Shown in pieces: positions 34,201-43,800 of a DNA stretch of 64,000 bases. Origin of the DNA: Klebsormidium nitens (Eukaryota > Streptophyta > Klebsormidiophyceae > Klebsormidiales > Klebsormidiaceae); assembly GCA_000708835.1 (NCBI GenBank), contig DF237013.1, positions 5,071 through 69,070 on the forward strand. Reading direction: 5' to 3'. The translations under genes and the position numbers were made by a program. The notes under the pieces are model-generated. The model saw nothing but the letters and a program-made list of their open reading frames with translations. It was not told the DNA's origin and searched no databases. How positions within the stretch are numbered: position 1 is the first letter of the stretch; the number at the start of each line of letters is the position of its first letter.

Positions 34201-37200
34201 GGATCATGGTTCGATCTGTTTCAGTGGTGTTTGGTCCCCCTGAGTAGAGGCCTCTGTTGGGTTAGTGGTGATGTTTTGGCTCGGTGTTTGATCCTGGCGG
34301 GTTGGTCACGACCATGTCCTGTGGATGGTGTCGATCTGATTCGTACTCGCTACTTTTCTGAAGCCCTCGCCGATTTACATTCTGGCTTTAGGACCTGCCT
34401 TCTTTTTCGGCATTAGCGGCGTTTTAAGCATTCTCATGCTTCTTCTCTGCCTCGGGCTTCTTCGGTTGCGTGCAAGTGGTGACAGAGAAAGGAACCACTC
34501 TTCTGTTCCAACTGGTTCGCTTTCGGCTGCGTCAGCTGGCTTGTCGGAGAGACTTCTGGGCCCCTCTTACGCAGTTTTGAAATGTAGCTCCGACGGCCAG
34601 GCTACTGTCCAATCTCCTCTCGTGTTCATTTCGCAGGCAGGAACTGACGGATTGTGTGTAAAGCTGTCATCAGGACCTTGCTACATCTTGTGCATAGGAA
34701 ATTAGCGGAGTGACCAGAAGGGTCACATTTCGCAACTTGACCCCTTCTTCCCCTCTCTCCGAGACGATTATACAAAGCAGCTTACGTCATTGACAACGGT
34801 CACCAGTCTCACCCTTCTTTTCTCATAAGACTCAAAAACAAGAATAATAAGCCAAAATATCAATGGGCTTCGACTAACATTGAAAACCTTGACCCAAAAA
34901 GATACCTGCTCCGCCCCCGTACTCACCCCAACCACCAAGCAACCCTACCCGTCCAATGCGGTTACCTTATCATATCGGCTTCTATTTCTCCTCGAGTATA
35001 ATTCTTTTCTCCTCCTCCCCAGACGAGAAGATTGCGCTCCTGGGCGCCATCCAGTCGCTCTTCGAGGGCTCCATGTATACTTTCGTCTTCCTCTGGACTC
35101 CCGCGCTGAGCCCCAACGAGCAGACCATTCCGCACGGCTTTATTTTCGCGACCTTCATGCTCGCGTCCATGATCGGGAGCAGCATCGCGTCGCGCCTGAT
35201 GGCGCGCTCGAGCCGCGTCGAGACCTACATGCAGTACGTGTTCCTGGTATCAAGCGCCGCGCTGCTGGTCCCGGTCTACAACCAGGTGCGCGTTCCTTGG
35301 CATCAGTTCGTCTCCGCTAGGTACTAATCGCTCATAAGTGTGCATCCTGGTATCGAGCGCCACACTGCTGGTTCTAATCTGTAGTCAGGTGCAGGTCATC
35401 GACATTACTTCGTTTCCACCAGTGACTAATCGCTTATGAGTGTGAATTCCTGGTTTCAAGCGGTGCGTTGCTGGTCTTGATCTGCAGCCAGGTGCACACT
35501 TTGTGACCTCCCGGTTGGGCATATACCCCAGAATCCTTGACCGATGACAATCTTCAGTCGGTGCGCATTTTGTAAGATTCTTGGTTTAGAAAGTGACCTC
35601 CGGTTTGGTGAAATCTCCCGGATCCTTGCCCTATCGCAGTCTTCCGTCAAGGCGCAAACCCTAAGATCCTCAAACTTACTCCTGATTTTCGATCTACAGC
35701 TCGTGTTCAAAGGGTACTTACCCTAAGATCCTTGATTCAGAATGTCGTTCTCCAGTGGGGCGTCTGCCCCACGATCCTGACCTACTACAATCTTCAGTCA
35801 GGGCGCTTAGATAAAGATTGTTTTCTTCCATTCGATCACAGCTATTCAGTCAGGGCGCAGACTCAAAGTTCCTCCACTTAAAATCCCAGTTGTTCAGTCA
35901 GGCCGTGCACGCCACAATCCTTGACCCACATCACAACCTGCATCTAGGACGCATTCCCTCAAGCCAACCCCCGATTCTCTATCCGCAGCTCGTGTTTGAA
36001 CCCGAGGTCGAAAAGGGCGGCCCCATGACGTCAGGCGGACGTCTGCAGCTGCTGGGCTTCCTAGTGTTCGAGGCGTGCGTGGGCATCTTCTGGCCCAGCA
36101 TCATGAAGATGCGGTCGCAGTACATCCCGGAGGAGAGCCGCTCCACCATCATGAACTTCTTCCGCATCCCGCTCAACATCTTCGTCTGCATCGTGCTCTA
36201 CAACGTAAGCGCGCTGGTTTCGCTTTGTCTCCCGCTTTTGCGTTGGCAACTCGCTGTGCAACGCAATGGCGCGTGCTCTTCCGCTCGATTAGCCGCAATT
36301 TAATCGCTTCCAGATGCAACCGAGAGTCTGAGCATCTTTCTGTAAGTCCTGTTTGTTGGCATAAGCGCAGTCCGCTCACGACGCTGATGTGCCCGTGTTG
36401 TCAATCACAACCGCTAATATGGCATGCTTTGTCAGTGAGATATGGATGTTGCCCTCTTCGGAGGAAGGGGATCCTGATTTGCCTTGCTTGAAGGGTTTGT
36501 CGTATTGTGCAAAGTGTGGCGTTCTGAAGAGCTAGATAGAAAGCTTTGGACTCGCAGTCGTGGCTGTGGCTGAATCGTGTGAAACCTTCTGAGCAATATC
36601 AGTCGAGGTAGCGAAAACTGTTCATCGGAGGGCTTACTTGTTTTGCTGCCCTTCCAGGTGAAAAGTTACACAAGGGTCATGGTGTTTGGCATGTGTTCTC
36701 TGTTCAACTGCGTCGCGGCCGTTCTTCTGAGACACTTCATAAGCATAACTCCGGTTGCGCCAAAAGCACGGAGCAGCGGGGTATTTAGTCCAGACGACGA
36801 AGTAGATCAGCCGCTTGCCGCTAAAAGCCACAGCCTTGGGCAAATGGAGAAGGGTAGCCAGAAGGGACTAACACCTGACAGCGATGATTAAAATAGCGTG
36901 GGCTTCTCATCTTGGGGGGGTGTTGGTAAATCAGCGTCAAACACGGAGGCTACTACTGCATCTGAGATATCAGGCCGCAAGTCGTTGATTTGGAGTCAAA
37001 AGAGGCAAGCGAACATAGATTAGAAAGAGTTAGAGCTTCCAGCGCTGCCGCTTAAGAGGTAGGCCGTAGCAAAACAGCCCCTCCAACAGCGCCAAACGAG
37101 ATCTCAAGTGACTGACGGTCAGGAGATGCAGAGTTGGCGCGAGACGAGAACCCTATCACGGAAACATTAGGGAGGGTACAAACTAGATGAGGCCCGCAAG

Positions 37201-37397
37201 CATGCGGGAGCAAGAGGGCCTGACTTGCGTGGAGTCTCTCCTTGCAGGTGAGCGCCTTCTCCCTCACTGCCATGTTCACCATGTGTTCGACTTTCTTGGG
37301 CGTGTGCGCGTTGCTTCAGTACAGGCTCCAACAGGTGTCCGACCGACACCGCAGACTCCCGCTAAAGGAAACGGACAATGGTGAGAAGACGGCATAG
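31225..37397 (+). CDS. MFSD5/MOT2-type major facilitator (molybdate-anion transporter family)
   Basis: Exons: 31225-31375, 31733-31877, 32540-32708, 33541-33811, 35023-35285, 35989-36204, then either 36658-36891 (482 residues) or 37248-37397 (454 residues). Family landmarks in order: DWLQGPYVYALYQHYGY, LFIAGFGSSMVFGTIVGSLA with the loop ADKHGRKR, MVGRILGGIATSLLFSAFES, QWLSLTFSKAIFLGNGLVA, DEKIALLGAIQSLFEGSMY, FLWTPALSPN, IPHGFIFATFMLASMIGSS, and LQLLGFLVFEACVGIFWPSI followed by SQYIPEESRSTIMNFFRIPL. About 12 membrane segments are expected. Relatives are described as high-affinity molybdate transporters in algae; substrate here is inferred. Both candidate last exons start in phase 0 and encode a homologous final membrane segment. 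Introns 1, 3 and 5 contain tandem copies of intron or exon-end sequence. Confidence 0.92.
31540..31700. repeat. 95-bp tandem duplication in MFSD5 intron 1
   Basis: CTTTAGAATCAACAAGATGG ... TGTCAGCCTC ... CTTGTGAGAC at about 31542 recurs from 31637 with a few substitutions (CTTTGGAATCAACAAGACGG). The second copy ends about 30 bp before the exon 2 acceptor. Confidence 0.9.
33071..33625 (+). repeat. Tandem copies of exon 4 head and acceptor in MFSD5 intron 3
   Basis: The segment GCAG|CACAACTTCGAGCCCCA followed by GTGGCTCTCGCTCACCTTCT and CAAGGCCATCTTCC occurs four times, starting at 33076, 33247, 33374 and 33541. The last is the true exon 4. Steps are 171, 127 and 167 bp. The first copy has an in-frame TGA. 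The third stays open over 26 codons (HNFEPQWLSLTFSEAIFLGN then GIVAIV), with a GGTCTT or CAGGTC sequence after it, so it could act as a cryptic exon. Confidence 0.93.
35238..35495 (+). repeat. Tandem copies of exon 5 tail and donor in MFSD5 intron 5
   Basis: Exon 5 ends CTGGTATCAAGCGCCGCGCT then GCTGGTCCCGGTCTACAACCAG, donor GTGCGC at 35286. Copies end at 35388 (CTGGTATCGAGCGCCACACT ... AGTCAG then GTGCAG) and 35491 (CTGGTTTCAAGCGGTGCGTT ... AGCCAG then GTGCAC). The step is exactly 103 bp twice. Flanking intron text (ACTAATCGCTCATAAGTG, ACTAATCGCTTATGAGTG) is copied as well. Confidence 0.93.
35515..35990 (+). repeat. Degenerate repeats ending in a copy of exon 6 head
   Basis: CAATCTTCAGTCNGGGCGC-like units and AAGATCCTTGA-like units recur irregularly across the rest of intron 5. 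One of them ends CTGATTTTCGATCTACAG then CTCGTGTTCAAAG at about 35684-35710. This resembles the genuine CCGATTCTCTATCCGCAG then CTCGTGTTTGAAC at the exon 6 acceptor (35988/35989). Confidence 0.75.
37248..37397 (+). CDS. Alternative last exon (7b) of the MFSD5-type gene
   Basis: After a CTCTCCTTGCAG acceptor, a 150-base open segment in phase 0 encodes VSAFSLTAMFTMCSTFLGVC, ALLQYRLQQVSDRHRRLPLK and ETDNGEKTA, then TAG. It is homologous to exon 7a (VKSYTRVMVFGMCSLFNCVA AVLLRHF), sharing F-x-MCS-x-F and the downstream Leu-rich helix. It fits the family consensus at least as well as 7a. The two exons lie in tandem 356 bp apart and both can join the donor at 36204. They should be mutually exclusive because each ends in a stop. 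Confidence 0.85.
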   Translation: MSAFSLTAMFTMCSTFLGVCALLQYRLQQVSDRHRRLPLKETDNGEKTA

Positions 37398-39028
37398 TGA
37401 GATTCAATTCTCGATTCGAGATCGAATCCCCGGGAGCCAGCGGCCTGCTCTTCTTGCGGTTGTCAAAGCCTGTTGAGAAATCTGTTGGTAGAACTTCCTG
37501 TCGTGCTTACAGATTCTGAGCTGAAGTCTCGTCGGAACGTGCTCATTGCCCATATGCTGTCATGTTTGGATTCATAAGGGTGGTGGCTGCTAGTGTATTC
37601 TGCTTGCTCCAACGTTTGGGACATGCACACTGGTTCAAAAATCCAAGGTCTGTTCTGATGTTATGCTTTTGCTGGATGCAGATGGTGATGGCATTGAGGT
37701 CGGCACTGTTGTTGACAGCCACTGATCGTCCAGAGCACCAAGCAAGTTGCAAAATTTCCGCCTATCAAATCTGGGCCCTTTGTCGTCGTTCCATTGTGGA
37801 TTATGCTTTTTCAAGTCAAGGGCACGAAGGCCCTGTCACCGCCTCTTTGAATGGTGCCAATGTGGCCTTGATAGACGAGCTCAACAAGCCGTATGATGTG
37901 AGGCCGAGTCGCGTACCCTGAAAAGTCGCGTCCGATCATGTGCTTGCAAAGGCACATCTTCATTCAATTAGCGGAGCTACGCTGGGTCCTTGATCCGGTC
38001 AAAAGGCGACCGACTATTGGCACACTGTATCATCGACATTCCAAGCTAAGTGTGTCCTCCAAAATAGAGGAGGGCCATGCAATTGAACGAGCCCAAATCT
38101 TGCAGTATTCCGACGTAGCTGTGCGGAACTGAAATCCTTATGGTTCTCGATTGTAACGTCACTGCTGCAGGCATCACGAGTCCTTTGTGAGTATGTTCTC
38201 CAATGGAATGTAATGGAATAATGATTGCGAGATTTAGTGTGCCACATTCACCTCGTGTCGACCGCCCCACTATGCGTTTGCCAGGTGGAAGGCCATACCG
38301 TCAGAAGCTTGCAACGAGGCTAAACGTAGAGATCTTCAACCAACAATCGAGCGCGTGAGATAAGACCTCTAGCCTAGCTTATAACCCAATAGTTGCACGG
38401 CCTCGAGAGCGGAACGACCAATGAAGCACATCCGTGGAATGCAATATCTGCAACATGTTTCCCTCTGTCTAAGGGTCAGATGGGAGAAGACGTACGTGCT
38501 GCATTAACATTTGGAAACCGCGAGGCCCCTGCCATTCAATGATTACTATTATTAGCCCAGGCCCACTAACTTAGCAAGGCCAGGCCATAGGCTATAGCAG
38601 GCTAGCCCGTATGTAGCACGTGCACCATTGATATTGTATATTCTGCCGCCACGACATCTATAGGAATGACGTGGCGATTCTGCACCGTTCGATGCATACC
38701 TGTCGCCATGGCCTAACGGCTATCTACCTGCATTTGACCGTTAGGACTGCTGCTTTCGCCTTGCGAGCATTTGCTTATGTTGTCTTGCATCTTGTGACTG
38801 GAGCTACGGCTCACCTATAAAGGTGGACTTCTCCACCGTGTAAGTCCTCATTCCCGGTTTCCAAGTTTGAGGCATCCAATCCAACTCTAGCAAGTTTCTC
38901 AACTCTCGAGCTCCGCTCTTCCCGCTAAGCTCCCTACTAGTGTAAAAGTCTCCAATTTCCTTGTAAAATTAGCCTGAGATTACACCGTAGCTGGAGCTCG
39001 GACGACGGTACCTAATTTATAGGAATAA
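37398..39028. other. Spacer downstream of the MFSD5-type gene
   Basis: No gene recognised. A promoter-like stretch (CTATAAAGGTGGACTTCTCC) at about 38814-38833, followed by pyrimidine-rich sequence, might be part of a solo LTR or an unannotated transcript; no paired end could be defined. Confidence 0.4.
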
Positions 39029-39167
39029 TAAGGGCCAGGTATAATAAGCTCACCAGCCTGGGACGGGAGGGGTTAGTTTGGGGGTTAGGGTGGGTACGGG
39101 TGCGGAGCGGGTAGATTGTTGGGTTAGGGTTTTAGTGTTAGCTGGAGCTTATTATACCTGGCTCTTA
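39029..39167. mobile_element. Short MITE-like element, copy 2
   Basis: A 139-bp element has near-perfect terminal inverted repeats: TAAGGGCCAGGTATAATAAG at the left end, and TAAGAGCCAGGTATAATAAG as the inverse of the right end. The GT-rich interior contains TTAGGGT runs and GGGTACGGGTGCGGAGCGGG, shared with the copy at 18719-18853. The right end abuts the next element directly. Confidence 0.88.
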
Positions 39168-39858
39168 GGCCCCTCTTCCACTAGCGGTCGGTCTTCGATT
39201 TCTCTAAATTCCCATTGGCCAGACCCCCCTTTTATTACGGTAGACCGGTCTTACACTGGTCTTCGGTCACCGGTCTTCCGAGAACTCCGTGCCACGTCGG
39301 CGGTCAAGAAGTATTTATTTTACTACCGCTGGATTCAGGGCTTGCCACCAACTTTCACCGGTGCCGGCTGTCTACCGGCCCACCTATACTTTTACCGGCT
39401 TGCCACACGGGCTAAAGCACCGGACGCCGGTTCTGCCTAGGCGCCCAGCATTTTCTGCCGGCTGTCCAGCCGGTAGGGTGCCTTCGGCACCGGTGCATCC
39501 ATCATTTCTGCAGGCCAGGTCCAGCTTAAACACCGGTTCGTGGCAAGCACTGGCTGGATTTCGCCGGTACTGGAATAATTCCACCGGTCTTCCGAAGGAT
39601 CCGTAAAATCCAACCAATGGCAAGGCGGCGCGCACCGTGGGGCTCGAACGGCAATGATTGAGTAGCCTGTCTACACTGGTGCCTCCATTTTTGAGACGAA
39701 GACCGACCGGAAGAAGGACCGGAGACCTCTTCCATTGTGTAGCGGTCGGTCTTCAATTCTCTGAAATTCTATTGGCTGGCTCCGCATTCCTCCGGTCTTT
39801 CTAGCTGGTCTTCGAATTTTAATTTCGGGAAGACCAGACCGGTAGTGGAAGAGGGGCA
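39168..39858. mobile_element. Inverted-repeat element rich in ACCGGT/CCGGTC
   Basis: Left end GGCCCCTCTTCCACTAGCGG then TCGGTCTTC; the inverse of the right end is TGCCCCTCTTCCACTACCGG then TCTGGTCTTC. TTA flanks both ends (39165-39167, 39859-39861). The 691-bp interior is dense in CCGGT and GCCGGC words. A further internal end-like segment at about 39727-39780 (CCTCTTCCATTGTGTAGCGG) shows that two related units are nested or fused. No transposase is encoded. Confidence 0.82.
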
Positions 39859-39861
39859 TTA

Positions 39862-40839
39862 TTATAAAATATATAATATATCTAAATTAGTCTGTCATCG
39901 TAGCTGGCCGGGGGCCAGGTAGCATGAGTCCACATCCTCGTCGGAACCGCCAGAGCTTGATCTTTTCAATCGAACGGCCTCGAGCGCATCCATCCATATA
40001 GGGAACTTGCGGACAATGTCAGCCGTCCAATGCATTCTGCGGCTTTGCTGATCGAACCTTTATGATCGAAAAACATCACTGAGAACCCAGGCTGCTATGT
40101 ACCTATCTGATCTAACCTGATCCAACCCGGTGTCCAGTCCAGAAACCGATGCTCTCGGCCTCATGGTCGGTCCCCAGTCTCCAAGGGCGCCGCTCTTGGG
40201 CCCTCAGATCCGGGGTGATAGTCCGGTACCTATCACCGAGAGATCTAGAAGAAACCTATCTATGATGTTCAAAATGTAGGCAAGTAGGAGGTTTAACTGT
40301 GGAGGCAAAGTGGCCGGTCATTGCCTTCGACGATGAGCGAAGCTGCGGGAGTGGAGGAACGGTGTCGAGTCCACGTTCCCCCATCGCTGCAAGATGGATT
40401 CTGGGCCGTGCAACTTGCTTGGCCTCCGTAATCTGACGGTTCGGATCTCTTGAGTAGATCTGATGGTTGCGGACGGCTGAGAGTCCATCATCTGACTTTT
40501 GCAGCCCACTTCAGTTTTCAAACCTGAACCGAGGCTGACGTGGTGGAGAAAGAAGCCTGCACACAAGGCGCAGCGCCGCAGCGGCAGCTAGGAGGCACTG
40601 GCAGTGGAAGCAGCGTGAGGAAAGGGATACCTCACGAGCTGTGCATAGGGAAGACTATTGAGCTGGGTAATGACCCTTCAAACAGCTAGTACGACCGTTT
40701 GTGCTTGTGAGCAAGAAGAAGGGAAGTCTTTTGAGTTCTTGAGCTTGTTGGCTTGCTTCCGTGACATCTGAGGTGGGCCAAAGAGGTTTGGGTGTACTTG
40801 TGGGTCAATTATAGCGCATAGTAGTCCGTAGCTGGCACA
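39862..40839. other. Upstream region of the TIFY-CCT-GATA gene
   Basis: About 1 kb with no recognised gene. It starts with an AT-rich stretch (TATAAAATATATAATATATC) next to the inverted-repeat element and should contain the promoter and 5' UTR of the transcription factor gene. Confidence 0.45.
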
Positions 40840-43800
40840 ATGGCTGCCTTAGGGGAAGAGCCGGCTGGACTGGCTCAGGCTGAGCAAGATGCACACCAGC
40901 ATGAGCAGCAACTAGAGCAGCATCATGGGATGCACGAGGGGGCAATGCATGAGGGGGGAATCCATGAGGGGGGGATGCACGAAGGTGGGATGCACGAAGG
41001 TGGGATGCACGAGGGGGTGTTGCACGAGGGTACTCCTGTGCATCAAGGACACCCGGGGCATGAGGATGTGGAAATTGAGGGGGAGGAGTATGACGATGAT
41101 CCGATGTCAGTCAGAGATCCATCGAACACCAAGCAGCTGACCCTGTCGTACCAAGGAGAGGTCTATGTGTTTGACACGGTTCCCCCTGAGAAGGTAAAGG
41201 AACAGCTGAGCATGACATGGTCATCCTTCAGAGCAGTTCCGGATCTTGTAGCAATTTTATGGCTGCTGCAAGAAAGTTGCCGTGCAGTGGTTCATCCGTC
41301 CTTTTCAGGGGTCCGGGCAGGTTTTGTCAGAGTTCTGTAGTTATCTTCTTTGGTGAGCATGGAGCGACCGTTCTGTCTACTTGGAGGTGGCCAGCAGACG
41401 TAACAGGACACAAAGAGGAAGGGTGTCCTTTCCTGTGCATCTTGTGGCTGGGAGTGCAAGAGGTCATTCAAAATTCTGATTTTTCTTGACTGTATATTGT
41501 ACTCAGATGTTTGAATTTGTTGAATCCCTATCAAAGCAGTGGATTCTGACTTTCTTCCAATCATTCAGTGAGCTCCGAGTTGAAGTTAAAGACTGGCAGT
41601 TCAGTACAAACATTCTGTACTTTTCTAATATGTCGATTACTTGCTCAGTGCTAAATTATTATATTCTTGGTTTCCACAGGCTTGTGTAGCTACCTTAGTT
41701 TGTTTTATATTGACTACAGTGGTAATAAGCAGATCTAATATTAGGGGTATCTGCCTCGGACTCTGAGAGGACCCATAAGTGCTGCACCCAGAAGCTTGAT
41801 ATGCCTAAGGGCATATTACCTCAGGCCTGAAGCAAGCCAACCAAAAGCCTGCCCTAGTATCAAGAAGACGATGCTGCAAGGAGCGAATTTGATACTTGAC
41901 AAAGTGCAGCTATTTGCTAGATCAAATTTGCGTGGTACTTGTCCCCCATTTTACCTGCCCCACAAGACGCCAGGTCCAAAAGATTCCGGTTATAAAAAGG
42001 TTCTGTACTTCTAGCTGGCACTGCATGAAAAAACATGTTGAGCTGGCTAGGCTTGCATCTGCCCCTCAAGTAACTCACATATTTGGCTCCTGCTTGCCCA
42101 GGTGCAAGCGGTGCTCCTTCTCCTTGGAAGCCAGGAGACGCCTGCAGGGCTGAGCCTCGCCCAGCTTGGAAAGGTAAGAAGTCTCGGATTGTCCAGCTCC
42201 ACCTCCTACAATGCGATGCAGCATGGTGGTTTGGACTGTATGTTGCAGCCAAACCTTGAATCAGACCGATTGAATGGTTTGGTAATTAAAACTTCGTCAA
42301 GCACAGGCGGTTCCACAAGAAAAATGAGTTTGAGGTGCTTTCAGAGTAAGTGGCTAAGATCTGTTTTGGATTAAAAGATTTGCGTCCAAGTGAGGCTTGC
42401 TCAGAAGTTGGTTTTGCTCAGAGGATTATGGCGCCTACATCTGGTGTGGCCGGGTTGAGTTTCCTCGTTTGTTTTGTTCTGCTCTTGTTCTGCTCCTGTT
42501 GAGCAGAGCGCTGAACTCTGATACATACTCCTGCAAGCACTGTCTCTCGGAATCTTCTTCAAAGTAAAGCTTCCCAAAGTTTTGGTCGTGGTCCCAGCTT
42601 TTGAAAGCATTCCAGTGATTGCCTCTGTAGTCAGGAGATATCTTCCGAGCTGTTCGTGAATGTCTTCCTACCTTGACTTTGCAAAGATATTCTTTGATTG
42701 ACACCAACTTTTCTTTCCAGGGATATGACCTGCCCTCCCGCCTGAACCAGCCTATGAGGCTAGCGTCCCTGCAACGTTTCAGGGAGAAGCGGAAAGAGAG
42801 AAACTATGACAAGAAGATTAGATACTCGGTGCGCAAGGAAGTGGCACAACGGTGAGCTTATGACTTCGCCCCATCAGACAGAGTCATCGTCAGCACTGTG
42901 AACTGTCTTTCTTCATGAATTGATAAGTTACCACCAACTGGGGAACTGCGTGGGGGTGCAACAAACCGCAGCCCCCCATTCATCAAGGGGCCCTATGATG
43001 CAGCTTTGATGATTACTGAGACTTTTGAAGGATGCGGTTTGTCTCTGACTAGGTTCAAAAGGATCAGACACACAAAAGCTAGAGTATGTCGATGCTGTGC
43101 ATTCTGATGGGGATGGGGGGCTCCTGCTGACGTTTTCTTACAATGACGCTTGTTATCTGCAGGATGCAAAGGAAGAAAGGCCAGTTTGCTTCCAACCGAC
43201 CGCAGCCAAGCGATGATGGTTCCGGGGGCGGGGAGTTTGGGTCAGATGGTCAGGCCCACCAGGAGATGACGTGAGCATCCTTGTGATCCTTGTGTTTGTA
43301 CGGTGGGAAATGTTTTATGGTTGATGTAGAGAAAAGCTCAAGTATTTTTTCATTCAGGAAGTGAAGGATCTGGCTTCCATTATCCCGGTGTTCACAGTTC
43401 CTGTAATCTTCGAAATACTTATCATGTTTGTAACGCTTCTGACCACTTGTGTCGACGCGGGTCTGCTGAGGGCTTGCTAGCCGGCCTGCAGACATGTCTC
43501 AATCGATTCCTGATAGTTGTGTCTTCCAAGTGTCTGTTTTGGACGGTTTCTTCCAAGGAGGTAACCTGTGCCTCCCGGAAGTGAGTGAGGGCTTGGGGTG
43601 CACTGCATCATCCTTTTGCAAGTTGATGTCCTTTCAAAAATGGATGATGCGTCAGTCAGCTTGCTTGGGTTGCCTGGATGGTTTGGTTGGGGCTTGAGGC
43701 AAGTAATATTCTTTTGTGTACTGCAACTCTCGCGCACTTAGAGATGGCCACTTTCGACGTGCCTGAGAGCATGGTCATTCCGCAGGCTGCGGCCCTAATT

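Noticed and set aside
35818-36303. 161-codon plus-strand frame starting before exon 6
   Set aside because: Its first part is intron 5 repeat sequence read through into exon 6; the acceptor at 35988 fits the conserved protein instead.
38400-39028. Possible solo LTR with a TATAAAG box
   Set aside because: No matching partner, TG...CA boundary or target duplication could be identified.
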